Source: Parabacteroides sp. PF5-9
Lineage (GTDB): Bacteria; Bacteroidota; Bacteroidia; Bacteroidales; Tannerellaceae
Reading direction: 5' to 3'
DNA length: 64,000 nucleotides
NCBI RefSeq assembly: GCF_029893105.1
Contig: NZ_JARXWG010000020.1
Span: forward strand, 19,867 to 83,866
Under the pieces are notes generated by a model, which was given only the letters and a program-made list of their open reading frames with translations, was not told where the DNA came from and searched no databases. The translations under genes and the position numbers were made by a program. Of this stretch, positions 52,558 through 62,271 are shown piece by piece (position 1 is the first letter of the stretch; each line of letters starts with the position of its first letter).

Positions 52558-53496
52558 CTAAAAAGAAGAAAGAGTTGTTTGCAATGAATACAAATAGTCC
52601 GCCATATGTCCGAATACCGGATCTTTGAGTAACACTTTTTTTTCTTTGTTCAACAAATACAATGTCGGAATAGCTTTAAGATCATACACTTCATCATTTT
52701 TCAAAGTCTGTGTCTGATCATACCCATTTATCCAATCGGTAGGCATTTCGCTCAAATGATTTTTCCAGGCCGTCAGATCTTCATCCGGATAAATCGCCAC
52801 TATTTGCAACTGTTTTTTTTGTTGAAGCGATTTTATCACAGGAGACTCTTTCAATAAAGTAGTTAACTCACGGCAAGCTTCGCAATCCGGATTATAAAAA
52901 TAGAGCACAAGCCATTCGCATGTGAGACTATAAAGTGTTTTTTTTTGCCCATCCGCCAACGTATAGGTCAAATTATTCGCTTTCTCCCCCACCCGATTCT
53001 TTAATGCCAACTCCAGTAAATAGGCCGGACGAATTCTTTGGGTCTCATCGGTTAAAGGAGAGGCTAGGATCGCTTCCAAGGCGGAAATATAAAACTCCTC
53101 ATTGCGCAGAGGCGAATTCGGATCATACAAATATTTTTCATACAGACCAGTAAAATAGGTATATACCAACCTATCTACTTCTGCTTTTTTCAGCATATTT
53201 TTTATTGAAGAGGCTACAACCTGAGGCAAAGCATGGTTCATCAGATTGACATAATCGACAAATGCCTGCTCCGTCACCGCAGGATAATGGATATAAGTCG
53301 TATCTGAAAAATCAAATTTATCCCAATAGTGTTGTACATAATAGGAGGCTCTCTCCTGAGGATCAGTAATCATACTGGGGATAGACACTTGCTCAAAAAC
53401 AGGAGTTACAACCGCTTTTTCCTCTTCTTTTTCTTTTTGTTGGCCGGCACATGAGAGCATCACAGCCATGAATGTCATTACATAGAAACATTTCAT
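52558..53496 (-). CDS. DUF5106 thioredoxin-like lipoprotein
   Basis: A 312-residue lipoprotein (lipobox VMLSC near 16). The DUF5106 region at about 40-180 precedes a thioredoxin-like fold at about 185-310 with the redox motif CEAC in LYFYNPDCEACRELTTLL and a cis-Pro segment in DLKAIPTLYLLN. It resembles Bacteroidetes TlpA/DsbE-like redox lipoproteins of unknown partner. It has no adjacent cytochrome or disulfide gene. Confidence 0.9.
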   Translation of the reverse strand: MKCFYVMTFMAVMLSCAGQQKEKEEEKAVVTPVFEQVSIPSMITDPQERASYYVQHYWDKFDFSDTTYIHYPAVTEQAFVDYVNLMNHALPQVVASSIKNMLKKAEVDRLVYTYFTGLYEKYLYDPNSPLRNEEFYISALEAILASPLTDETQRIRPAYLLELALKNRVGEKANNLTYTLADGQKKTLYSLTCEWLVLYFYNPDCEACRELTTLLKESPVIKSLQQKKQLQIVAIYPDEDLTAWKNHLSEMPTDWINGYDQTQTLKNDEVYDLKAIPTLYLLNKEKKVLLKDPVFGHMADYLYSLQTTLSSF

Positions 53497-53516
53497 ACGT
53501 CACAGACTTAACATAA

Positions 53517-54368
53517 TTATATTGAGTTACATAAAACTACGGAACCTATAGCAAGTAAACGCTCCACAGGAAAACCCGTATAACTCCCCGCCAACTGATG
53601 CGGAAACAGATCGATAGGCTCTACGACAATAGCTTTTCCTTTCTTGCGACAAACCAGATTTCTGCTTTTCAGTGTTCTTCGCGTAAAGTCAAAAATAAGC
53701 TCCGGATTAAAATGCTGCCCATTTATACGTGTTTCAAAATGCAGATGATGCGTCGTGGCACGGCCTGTACGACCTGTTAATGCAATCGGTTGCCCTGCTT
53801 TTACATATTCGCCCACCTTAACCAGATTGGTTGAATTATGGCTATAAAGCGTTTCCAGTCCATTATAGTGCCTGACTACTACGACATTACCATAAGCCGC
53901 ATAAGGGCTTGACATACGAACGATACCATCAAATGCAGCCACTATTGTATCATTTGCTTTTGTTTTCAAATCAACACCTGTATGATTCGTTCGGCGTCCG
54001 GCATAAGGAGAAATCATCTTCGCTCCCGCCAGCGGAAAAGCATAACAGTCTGACGACAAGACAGAGAGGTATATAATCTCTGTATCCGAATCCACAAAAA
54101 GATGAGGATCGTTCGATTGAACATGTTGTTTATCCCAGGCAGTAAGTGTTTCCGTAATGTTTTTCCGGGTCAGGTCTATCTCTTCATAGCTTGGATAAGG
54201 CAAAGAAGATATTAATTCTGCCTCAGGCAAAGAGAGTGTTGTTGATGGAAATTTTATCGCTACCGGACGGACAGAAATCAACTTTTTAGCCTGCGTTGTA
54301 CGGACAAAAACGAGAACAATAAGAAGAAGAAACAGTACTACAAATTTATTTATCCGTTTAGAAGTCAT
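53517..54368 (-). CDS. M23 family metallopeptidase
   Basis: A peptidase of about 283 residues with an N-terminal anchor (FVVLFLLLIVLVFVRT). The M23 zinc domain at about 120-230 has the ligands in GRRTNHTGVDLKTKA and THHLHFETRING, with the H-x-H pair conserved. Such enzymes cut peptidoglycan crosslinks or act as scaffold proteins. The frame opens with GTG at 54380, but ATG at 54368 is nearer the anchor and is preferred. The -7 box is at 54393-54400. Confidence 0.9.
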   Translation of the reverse strand: MTSKRINKFVVLFLLLIVLVFVRTTQAKKLISVRPVAIKFPSTTLSLPEAELISSLPYPSYEEIDLTRKNITETLTAWDKQHVQSNDPHLFVDSDTEIIYLSVLSSDCYAFPLAGAKMISPYAGRRTNHTGVDLKTKANDTIVAAFDGIVRMSSPYAAYGNVVVVRHYNGLETLYSHNSTNLVKVGEYVKAGQPIALTGRTGRATTHHLHFETRINGQHFNPELIFDFTRRTLKSRNLVCRKKGKAIVVEPIDLFPHQLAGSYTGFPVERLLAIGSVVLCNSI

Positions 54369-54392
54369 CTTTGATATCACGCTTTAGAAATA

Positions 54393-54400
54393 CAAAGATA
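54393..54400 (-). promoter_or_regulatory. -7 promoter box of the M23 peptidase gene
   Basis: CAAAGATA on the plus strand reads TATCTTTG toward the M23 gene, 25 bp before the ATG at 54368. Confidence 0.55.
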
Positions 54401-55041
54401 AGAAAAGCCGAGTGCAGATGCAAACTTCTTTTTGAATTACACGTTCAATAATCCGCCTCAAGTAAATCCATAAACTTACAACATACACAATATCATTTTA
54501 TCATAAAAACAAGTCTATTCACGACATAAATAACGAATAACTCCTTTTTTAACAACTCACACTTTGGCCATTTTTAATAGAACAGACGCACTTTTTAAAA
54601 CATTTTGTGCAAAAATCGACCGTTTTTCCAATATGTTCTGGAATTTTTTCCCATTTTATCATAATGATTTTTAAATATGGTGCAGATAATATTGGAGAAA
54701 CATCAAAATACTTTTAGCAGATCATGCAGATGATTTTCTTTAAAGGCTAAAAACAGTCGAAAAAACGGGACTAAAACTAGTTCTTTTTTTCTAAAACACC
54801 TATTTTTCCGAACCGACAAAAATAGACTATACAAGATGATAATCAATATATGTTGTAAAAATAAACCCTAAATCCCTGCGTTTTTTTCGGGCAACGTTGC
54901 TGTGACCTTTATACACACAAACGTCGATGCAGTTAAATTGACAAAATGCTTAATTTGACAATTTGCTTTTTGGGCTTTTTCAGGATGTTGGCTCTGAACA
55001 GAAAGAAGATAGAGGAATCATCAGATTTTATATATTTTTCC

Positions 55042-55059
55042 GAGTGTGTTCGTACACAT
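55042..55059. promoter_or_regulatory. Candidate operator upstream of the TRAP transporter
   Basis: GAGTGTGTTCGTACACAT includes TGTGTTCGTACACA, a 14-bp near-palindrome centred on CG (12 of 14 positions symmetric). It matches the GH2 upstream site at 29298-29315 in 15 of 18 positions and sits just ahead of the -7 box, where a repressor or activator would bind. Confidence 0.55.
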
Positions 55060-55073
55060 TCTAAATTATTGGT

Positions 55074-55081
55074 TATATTTG
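55074..55081 (+). promoter_or_regulatory. -7 promoter box of the TRAP transporter operon
   Basis: TATATTTG matches TAnnTTTG 34 bp before the dctP-like ATG. Confidence 0.6.
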
Positions 55082-55115
55082 TTGCGCAAAACAAAGCAGA
55101 ATTAATAGAACTACC

Positions 55116-56111
55116 ATGAAAATCATAAGGACATTCTTGTGCCTTTTTGTTACATTCCTCTTTCTCACCTCCTGTAATCAGGAAGATAAAGAAGTAAAGG
55201 TTTTGAAACTGGCTCACGGTCTCCCTCCTTCACATTCTGTCCACCTCGGACTCATCTATCTGAATGAACAGTTGGAGGAGTTATCCCATGGAAAGATGAA
55301 ACTTGATATTTATGCCTCAGGACAATTAGGGTCGGAAAGCCAATGCATCGAATTACTTCAGATTGGCAGTCTCGATATGACAAAAGTATCATCTGCTTCT
55401 CTTGAAGGATTTGTCGATCCTTTTAAAGTGTTTGGTATTCCTTATATTTTTAAATCCAGAACGCATTATTTCTCCGTTATTGACGGATCTATAGGACAAC
55501 AAATACTTACCACTACGGAACCGTACTGGTTTCGCGGACTCACTTATTTCGACTCCGGCGCCCGTAGTTTTTATACCAATAACAAACCGATCCGGACTCC
55601 TGCTGATTTGAAAGGATTAAAAATCCGTGTACAACGCAGCCCTATCGCTGTTGAAATGATGCGCACCTTCGGAGGCTCAGCAACCCCTGTGGACTGGGGC
55701 GAACTTTATACGGCATTACAAAGCAATGTGGTCGACGGAGCAGAAAACAACACCCCTTCCATCACCACCGCTTTTCATCATGAAGTAGCCAAATACTTCT
55801 CAGTCAATGAACACACCATGTGTCCCGATGTCATTATCATCAGTATGGCTCGATGGAACAAATTGAACGAGCAAGAACGTACCTGGCTTCAGCAGGCGGC
55901 AGACAAAGCACGTATCTACCAGCGACAGTTGTGGGAAGTACAGGAAAAACAATCGTTGGACGAAATGATAGAACGTGGGATGGAGATCATCTATCCGGAT
56001 AAACAACCGTTCATCGAGGCTTCCAGACCGATGATTGAACGTTTTAAAAATGATCCGGCATTTAGTGAATTGATTGATAAAATAGAACAGACTCATGAGA
56101 AAGATAATTGA
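55116..56111 (+). CDS. TRAP transporter solute-binding protein (DctP family), lipoprotein
   Basis: A 331-residue TRAP-type binding protein, lipobox LTSC near residue 20. The family motifs GQLGSESQCIELLQIGSLDM, IPYIFKSRTHYF, KGLKIRVQRSPIAVEMMRTFGG and TPVDWGELYTALQSNVVDGAENN (each broken) are intact; the Arg in KIRVQ is the usual carboxylate-binding residue. It would deliver an organic acid such as a uronate to the membrane permease. The DctQ-like gene overlaps its end by 17 bases. Confidence 0.94.
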   Translation: MKIIRTFLCLFVTFLFLTSCNQEDKEVKVLKLAHGLPPSHSVHLGLIYLNEQLEELSHGKMKLDIYASGQLGSESQCIELLQIGSLDMTKVSSASLEGFVDPFKVFGIPYIFKSRTHYFSVIDGSIGQQILTTTEPYWFRGLTYFDSGARSFYTNNKPIRTPADLKGLKIRVQRSPIAVEMMRTFGGSATPVDWGELYTALQSNVVDGAENNTPSITTAFHHEVAKYFSVNEHTMCPDVIIISMARWNKLNEQERTWLQQAADKARIYQRQLWEVQEKQSLDEMIERGMEIIYPDKQPFIEASRPMIERFKNDPAFSELIDKIEQTHEKDN

Positions 56112-56574
56112 TAAAAGCCTGGAGAGTTTACTGATTTTTCTAATGGCATTTCTTGTACTGGACGTCCTTTGGCAGGTTATGAGTCGGTATATACTGGCAT
56201 CACCCAGTTCTGTGACGGATGAACTGGCCGGTTTTCTGCTTATCTGGGTCGGTCTACTGGGAGCCGCTTATGTATCAGGATGCAATCAGCACCTGGCCAT
56301 TGATCTGCTTATGCAAAATATTCGTCCTGAAAGACAGCAGAAGCTACAACTCTTTATATTCTTTATCGTTTTTATTTTTGCCCTGACTGTGTTGATTATT
56401 GGTGGAGGCTGGTTGGTGTATACCCGTTTTTATCTGAATGTGACTTCGGCTTCATTACAACTCAATATGGGATATGTTTATCTGGTTCTTCCCATCAGTG
56501 GTCTATTAACAGCTTATTATGCCATTGACAATGCGATCAGATTATTTCGTTCATCCACTAACTCTACAATGTAA
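56095..56574 (+). CDS. TRAP transporter small permease (DctQ family)
   Basis: A 159-residue protein with four membrane segments (LESLLIFLMAFLVLDVLWQV, ELAGFLLIWVGLLGAAYV, FIFFIVFIFALTVLIIGGGW, YVYLVLPISGLLTAYYAI). It would link the binding protein to the large permease. Its start overlaps the previous gene by 17 bases and the next gene follows 5 bp after its stop. Confidence 0.92.
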   Translation: MRKIIDKSLESLLIFLMAFLVLDVLWQVMSRYILASPSSVTDELAGFLLIWVGLLGAAYVSGCNQHLAIDLLMQNIRPERQQKLQLFIFFIVFIFALTVLIIGGGWLVYTRFYLNVTSASLQLNMGYVYLVLPISGLLTAYYAIDNAIRLFRSSTNSTM

Positions 56575-56579
56575 TTCAT

Positions 56580-57878
56580 ATGGATATTACCGGCATATTA
56601 GTACTCATTATCAGTTTTTTCATATTACTCGGAATAGGTGTTCCTGTGGCTTATAGTATCGGTGCAGCCGGGATATTGACGATGTTAGTCAATATTGATT
56701 CGATCCCGGCTTTTACAACTTACGCCATGCGTATGGCCTCCGGACTGGACAGCTTTGCGCTTTTAGCGATTCCCTTTTTCATATTGGCCGGAAATATCAT
56801 GAACAGTGGCGGAATTGCGCTACGATTGATCGACTTTGCCAAGGTACTGGTCGGACGGTTGCCCGGAGGACTGGCCGTGGTGAATGTGGTCGCCAATATG
56901 CTTTTTGGTGCGATCAGTGGTTCAGCTGCAGCTGCGGCTTCGGCGATAGGGAGCATTATGACGCCCGAGATGAAAAAAGCCGGTTACGATCCTAATTTCA
57001 GTGCTGCCGTTAATATATCCTCAGCCACAACAGGGATGACGATTCCTCCCAGTAATGTATTGATCGTCTATTCATTAGCCAGTGGCGGAGTATCTGTATC
57101 GGCTTTGTTTATGGCCGGCTATATTCCCGGAATTTTAACCGGTTTGGCGATAATGATAGTCGCCGCCACAATTGCAGCCAGAAGGAATTATCCGGTAGGA
57201 GAACATACTCCCCTGTCTGAAGCTACACGTATCTTTTTCAGAGCTATTCCCAGTCTGATGCTACTGGTAGTTGTCATCGGAGGTATCCTTATTGGACTAT
57301 TTACTGCAACCGAAGCGTCGGCCATTGCCGTATTATATGCCCTTGTATTGGCTTTTATTTACAAAGAACTGACGTGGAAGAAACTTCCGGCAGTCTTGTT
57401 ACAGTCAGCTAAAACGACAGCCATCGTATTGCTACTCGTTGCTACCTGTACGGGATTATCCTGGATTATGAGTTATGAGAACATTCCACAAACCGTCAGT
57501 GCAGGCTTACTCAGTATCAGCAATAACCCTATTATTATACTTATCTTGATAAATATCATCTTACTGGTCGTTGGTATTTTCATGGATATGACGCCCGCCG
57601 TCTTGATATTTACACCGATTTTCCTCCCAATTGCTACACAGCAATTGGGAATGGATCCGGTGCATTTCGGGATTATGATGGTATTGAATCTATGCGTAGG
57701 ATTATGTACTCCTCCTGTCGGATCGGTACTGTTCATCGGATGTAGTGTTGCCGGGGTTAAGATAGACAAAGTCATTCGCCCACTATTCCCCATGTTTGCA
57801 GCAATGATCATCGTATTGTTTATGGTGGCCTTCCTGCCCGATCTGAGTCTGCTTATTCCGCGTTTATTCGGATTGTAG
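56580..57878 (+). CDS. TRAP transporter large permease (DctM family)
   Basis: A 432-residue permease with about twelve membrane segments. Family motifs are GGLAVVNVVANMLFGAISGS (near 95), ATTGMTIPPSNVLIVYS and GMMVLNLCVGLCTPPVGS-like sequence near 375 (MMVLNLCVGLCTPPVGSVLF). It completes a DctPQM set for sodium-driven uptake of an acidic solute. No other transporter is adjacent; a GH127-type glycosidase follows 142 bp downstream with its own promoter box. Confidence 0.95.
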   Translation: MDITGILVLIISFFILLGIGVPVAYSIGAAGILTMLVNIDSIPAFTTYAMRMASGLDSFALLAIPFFILAGNIMNSGGIALRLIDFAKVLVGRLPGGLAVVNVVANMLFGAISGSAAAAASAIGSIMTPEMKKAGYDPNFSAAVNISSATTGMTIPPSNVLIVYSLASGGVSVSALFMAGYIPGILTGLAIMIVAATIAARRNYPVGEHTPLSEATRIFFRAIPSLMLLVVVIGGILIGLFTATEASAIAVLYALVLAFIYKELTWKKLPAVLLQSAKTTAIVLLLVATCTGLSWIMSYENIPQTVSAGLLSISNNPIIILILINIILLVVGIFMDMTPAVLIFTPIFLPIATQQLGMDPVHFGIMMVLNLCVGLCTPPVGSVLFIGCSVAGVKIDKVIRPLFPMFAAMIIVLFMVAFLPDLSLLIPRLFGL

Positions 57879-57985
57879 ACAGGTAAAATCAGCTGTAGTC
57901 TCTCATTGGTTGCAAAGACGAAGAAAAGTATCATATTTAAAACTTTTTCTATCAAACAGATAAGCAAAAACAGATGCTAACACGC

Positions 57986-57993
57986 TATTTTTG
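57986..57993 (+). promoter_or_regulatory. -7 promoter box of the GH127-type gene
   Basis: TATTTTTG matches TAnnTTTG 27 bp before the ATG at 58021. Confidence 0.6.
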
Positions 57994-58020
57994 CTTTTAT
58001 AACTTTAATAATCTAATCAG

Positions 58021-59892
58021 ATGAAAAACTTAATACGGCCTATTGGCTTTGCGCTATCTCTTATTTTATATTCGGCTACCACTACCTCATTTGCACAACA
58101 GACAAGCAATAACACCACACAGTTGAAAATTTACGGATATTTAGGCGAACGGATAGACGATTGTATCCAATACCGGGTAAAAGGGCAAGATGTGGATCAT
58201 CTAGTCGAACCATTCCGGCATCAAAATGAGACCTCTCGTTGGCAAAGTGAATTCTGGGGAAAATGGATACAAGGAGCTATAGCCTCTTATCGTTACAACA
58301 AAGATCCCGAATTATATCAGATCATAAGAGAAGGGGTTGAAAAAATTATGGCTACGCAATTACCGAATGGTTATATTGGCAATTACACGCCGGAAGCACA
58401 ACTCCAACAATGGGATGTCTGGGGTAGAAAATATACCACACTAGGTCTGATCGCCTGGTTTGACCTTTCCGGAGATAAAAAAGCACTCGATGCCGCCTGC
58501 AAAGTCGTTGATCATCTGATGACACAGGTTGGTCCGGATAAAACAAATATCGTAGAAACCGGTAATTACAGAGGAATGGCTAGTTCTTCCATCCTTGAAC
58601 CGGTAATCGGTCTTTACAATAGAACCAAGGAAAAACGTTATCTCGACTTTGCTACCTATATCGTGGAGCAATGGGAAACTCCTGAAGGGCCACAACTAAT
58701 CAGCAAATCGATCGCCGATGTTCCGGTCGCCCACCGTTACCCTCACCCTGTTCAATGGTTTTCAAGAGAAAATGGACAAAAAGCCTATGAAATGATGTCG
58801 TGTTATGAGGGATTACTGGAGTTGTATAAAATCACAAAAAATCCGTTATACCTGTCGGTTGTAGAAAAAACAACAGCACATATTATTAACGAGGAAATAA
58901 ACATTACCGGCTCCGGCAGCGCGTTTGAATGTTGGTATGGAGGAAAAGAAAAACAAACTTTCCCCACTTACCATACGATGGAGACCTGCGTGACTTTTAC
59001 CTGGATGCAGTTATGTCACCGCCTGCTTCAACTCACCGGAAACTCGCTCTATGCCGATCAGATTGAACTTTCAATATATAACGCTCTTCTTGCCTCGTTA
59101 AAAGGCAACGGATCACAAATAGCCAAATATAGTCCGTTGGAAGGATGGCGGCACGAAGGGGAGGAACAGTGCGGTATGCATATCAACTGTTGCAATGCGA
59201 ACGGGCCACGTGCATTTGCATTAATACCTAACTTTGCCTACCAGACAAAAGACGATTGCCTTTTCGTTAATTTATACAGCCAATCGGATGCGACTATTCA
59301 ACTTTCCGGAAAGAAACAAGTACGAATCAAACAAACAACCGACTACCCGCTTTCAGAAACCGTATCCATACAAATCAATCCGGATAAAGAAGATTTATTC
59401 AGCATTGCTTTCAGAATTCCTTCCTGGAGTAAACAGTTTGCTATCACGATCAACGGAGAGCCTGTTCAGCAATATATGCAAGGATCATACCTCACAGTCA
59501 ACAGAAAATGGAAAAAAGGGGATGAAGTCATACTGAATTTTGATATGCGGGCTAAATTAGTGGAACTCAATCAATCACAAGCTATCGTTCGGGGACCTGT
59601 GGTCTTTGCGCGTGACAGCCGGTTTAATGATGGTGATATCGATGAAGCTTCCGTCATTCTGGATAAAGACGGTTATGTCGACATTAAACCTATCCACGCT
59701 TCAGATTTTGCTTGGATGACGTTTACAGCACCGATGATTCTGGGTACCGACCTGGAAGGGCATAGTGCATCCAGAGAAATACATTTTTGCGATTTTGCTT
59801 CTGCCGGAAACTCGTGGGATATTTCACAACGTTACAGAGTATGGTTACCTAAAACACTCAATGTGATGAATACCCCTTATAAACCTTACTGA
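58021..59892 (+). CDS. Exported GH127-type beta-L-arabinofuranosidase/aceric acid hydrolase-like enzyme
   Basis: A 623-residue exported protein, signal peptide at about 1-25. The (alpha/alpha)6 barrel spans about 40-430 with DUF1680 landmarks FWGKWIQGAIASY, LPNGYIGNYTPE and ASSSILEPVIGLYNRT. The zinc/catalytic area includes METCVTF and MHINCCNANGPRA, where a Glu and cysteines act in GH127. C-terminal beta domains follow. Relatives cleave beta-L-arabinofuranose or aceric acid in plant pectin. It has its own promoter box and lies 142 bp after the TRAP permease, which may import a product of such enzymes. Confidence 0.88.
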   Translation: MKNLIRPIGFALSLILYSATTTSFAQQTSNNTTQLKIYGYLGERIDDCIQYRVKGQDVDHLVEPFRHQNETSRWQSEFWGKWIQGAIASYRYNKDPELYQIIREGVEKIMATQLPNGYIGNYTPEAQLQQWDVWGRKYTTLGLIAWFDLSGDKKALDAACKVVDHLMTQVGPDKTNIVETGNYRGMASSSILEPVIGLYNRTKEKRYLDFATYIVEQWETPEGPQLISKSIADVPVAHRYPHPVQWFSRENGQKAYEMMSCYEGLLELYKITKNPLYLSVVEKTTAHIINEEINITGSGSAFECWYGGKEKQTFPTYHTMETCVTFTWMQLCHRLLQLTGNSLYADQIELSIYNALLASLKGNGSQIAKYSPLEGWRHEGEEQCGMHINCCNANGPRAFALIPNFAYQTKDDCLFVNLYSQSDATIQLSGKKQVRIKQTTDYPLSETVSIQINPDKEDLFSIAFRIPSWSKQFAITINGEPVQQYMQGSYLTVNRKWKKGDEVILNFDMRAKLVELNQSQAIVRGPVVFARDSRFNDGDIDEASVILDKDGYVDIKPIHASDFAWMTFTAPMILGTDLEGHSASREIHFCDFASAGNSWDISQRYRVWLPKTLNVMNTPYKPY

Positions 59893-59999
59893 CACCTAAT
59901 CGGAGAAATTACTCTTTCGGCAGTCTACACATTTTTAGGAGATGCTACTCCTACAATAAATTAATGTCCTATCTTTACCTCGTCAATAATAAGGTATAG

Positions 60000-61676
60000 A
60001 TGGATTGGTTATTACAAACCTTGCTGGAACCTTCAATGATACAGGCCGTTGCTGTCATTTCGATAGTTTCGGCCATTGGTTTGTCGTTAGGAAGGATTCG
60101 TTTTTTCGGTATTTCCCTGGGGATTACTTTTGTTTTTTTCGCCGGTATTATGGCTGGCCACTTAGGGATTGTTGTCAATAAAGAGATGCTCTCTTTCGCC
60201 CAGAATTTCGGGTTGATCCTCTTTGTATATACGTTAGGACTACAGGTTGGCCCCGGCTTTTTCTCCTCTTTTCGTAAAGGTGGGCTCGAGTTGAATATGA
60301 TGGCTTTAGCTGTAATCGGACTCGGACTGCTACTGACTCTATTTCTTCATCGCCTTTGTGGTATTTCACTGCCCAATATGCTCGGTTTGTTATCCGGTGC
60401 GGTAACAAACACACCGGTTCTTGGAGCAGCACAACAGACTTTACTTGAAATTGCCCCCGACCAGACAAAAGAAGCTACCGACATGGCGCTTGCCTGTGCT
60501 GTGGCCTATCCGCTTGGAGTTGTAGGAGTTATTCTGGCCATCGTATTGATCCGTCAATTCTTTGTGATTGAAGCAAACGAAATTAAATCGCAGGAAAACA
60601 AAAAACCGGCAAAAACGAATGTGGCAGAGTTTAAAGTCTGCAACCCATCGATTTACAATAAATCGATCCGCGAAGTGATGAAACTGGCTGGAAAGCATTT
60701 CGTAATCTCCCGTATATGGCGCAAAGGGAAAGTGACTATACCGACTTCAGAAACATTGTTACAACCCGATGACCATCTCTTGGTTATCTCTTCAAAAGCA
60801 GAAGAGGAAGCCATCAAACTTCTTTTTGGAGAACAGGAAAATGTCGACTGGAACAGTGAAGATATAGACTGGAATGCCATCGATAGTCAATTGATTTCAA
60901 GACGCATTGTCGTTACAAAAGAAAAAATCAATGGTGTCAAACTGGGAGCGCTTAAACTGAGAAATCTATATGGTATTAACATCACACGAGTAAACCGTGC
61001 TGGTATTGATTTGATCGCTTCACGCGACCTACGTTTACAAATAGGCGATAGATTGACGATTGTCGGAGAAGCAACGGCAGTGAATAATGTCGGAAAAATA
61101 CTGGGAGACGAAGTCAAACGGCTTACGCACCCCAACTTATTAGCGGTCTTTATAGGAATCTCGTTAGGCGTACTCTTAGGCGCTATTCCAATCTCGCTAC
61201 CGGGAATCAGTATGCCGGTAAAACTGGGTATCGCCGGGGGACCTATCATCGTCGGCATACTGATGGGAGCCTATGGTCCCCGTCTTCATTTAACCACTTA
61301 CACCACCCAAAGCGCGAATCTCATGTTGCGCCAATTAGGAATTGTGATCTATCTCGCCGGCCTGGGGATCGACTCCGGTGCCCATTTTTTTGAAACGGTA
61401 TTCCGGGCTGAAGGATTGCTCTGGATCGGTTTAGGGTTTATACTCACACTTGTTCCGGTTATGATAGTTGGATTTGTCGCCTCAAAATTCCTTCATATTG
61501 ACTATGCCCATAATATTGGCATGATTTGCGGGAGTATGGCTAACCCGATGGCTCTTAATTATGCAAATACGACTGTTGAAGGAGATGAACCATCCGTATC
61601 CTATGCTACAGTCTACCCTTTATCGATGTTTATACGCGTTATCACCGCACAGCTTTTACTTATACTATTTTACTGA
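60000..61676 (+). CDS. AspT/YidE-type aspartate:alanine exchanger family transporter
   Basis: A 558-residue membrane protein with two halves of five to six membrane segments flanking a cytoplasmic pair of TrkA_C (RCK_C) domains at about 200-375 (FKVCNPSIYNKSIREVMKLAG, LLQPDDHLLVIS, RDLRLQIGDRLTIVGEA). Each half carries the family GxxxGxxx segments such as GLLSGAVTNTPVLGAAQQ and GMICGSMANPMALNYANTT. Members exchange aspartate for alanine or related acids, or regulate ion flow. The substrate here is not determinable. Confidence 0.93.
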   Translation: MDWLLQTLLEPSMIQAVAVISIVSAIGLSLGRIRFFGISLGITFVFFAGIMAGHLGIVVNKEMLSFAQNFGLILFVYTLGLQVGPGFFSSFRKGGLELNMMALAVIGLGLLLTLFLHRLCGISLPNMLGLLSGAVTNTPVLGAAQQTLLEIAPDQTKEATDMALACAVAYPLGVVGVILAIVLIRQFFVIEANEIKSQENKKPAKTNVAEFKVCNPSIYNKSIREVMKLAGKHFVISRIWRKGKVTIPTSETLLQPDDHLLVISSKAEEEAIKLLFGEQENVDWNSEDIDWNAIDSQLISRRIVVTKEKINGVKLGALKLRNLYGINITRVNRAGIDLIASRDLRLQIGDRLTIVGEATAVNNVGKILGDEVKRLTHPNLLAVFIGISLGVLLGAIPISLPGISMPVKLGIAGGPIIVGILMGAYGPRLHLTTYTTQSANLMLRQLGIVIYLAGLGIDSGAHFFETVFRAEGLLWIGLGFILTLVPVMIVGFVASKFLHIDYAHNIGMICGSMANPMALNYANTTVEGDEPSVSYATVYPLSMFIRVITAQLLLILFY

Positions 61677-62271
61677 TTATCAACAGACCACATTCAAAAA
61701 CCGCGCCATTAACAGCGACGACAATCTCTTATTTGAATATAAAACAGGAAACCCGTCCATTTATCAAGCGCATTTCAGGTTAAAAGAGGTATAAGCAGAT
61801 TCGTTCCTTATCCATAGTTGCAATAAACATGCATTTACAATGGTCAGTTCAAATAAAATATATTTAAGCCAGCACCACATAAAATACAGAGCAAAACCAT
61901 ACACAAATAATCCAGTATATACAACTACAAATCAAAACTTTAATAAACAAATAAGCAAAACATACAGCTATACAAACAGCAACAGTATAAGCTAAAGCAC
62001 AATCACACAAAACCATTCAACAAATCAACTTCTTCATCAGACATTCATCTTATACGACAATCTAATATATTCAGCCATTCAGAACAAGGGCTAATTTAGG
62101 ACTAATTCCAAACAGATCACCCCACAAACAAAGCTGTCAATTCATTCGAAAAAGAATCGATTTATAAAATAATTCATCTATTTTTGCCCTGTTCATGACA
62201 AAAGCGAGACCTTCGCCTAAAAAACAAACGTACAGTTCTTATAAAGAGCCATTTATCAAACACAAACAAAA
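61677..62271. other. 595-bp AT-rich spacer
   Basis: AT-rich, low in G on the plus strand, with no gene. The only supported signal is the TATTTTTG box at 62179-62186 ahead of the YfcC-type gene. Confidence 0.55.
62179..62186 (+). promoter_or_regulatory. -7 promoter box of the YfcC-type carrier gene
   Basis: TATTTTTG matches TAnnTTTG. It gives an 85-base leader before the ATG at 62272. Confidence 0.5.

Larger units (their letters stand above)
54381..55115. other. 735-bp AT-rich divergent spacer
   Basis: Low complexity, AT-rich; no gene is called. It has the leftward M23 promoter, the candidate operator at 55042-55059, and the TRAP promoter box at 55074-55081. Bases 54450-55000 hold runs of A/T and short TTTT runs but no stable repeat. 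Confidence 0.6.

Noticed and set aside
61561..61794. 77-codon rightward open frame over the end of the AspT-type gene
   Set aside because: It is a shadow of the AspT-type frame followed by AT-rich spacer.
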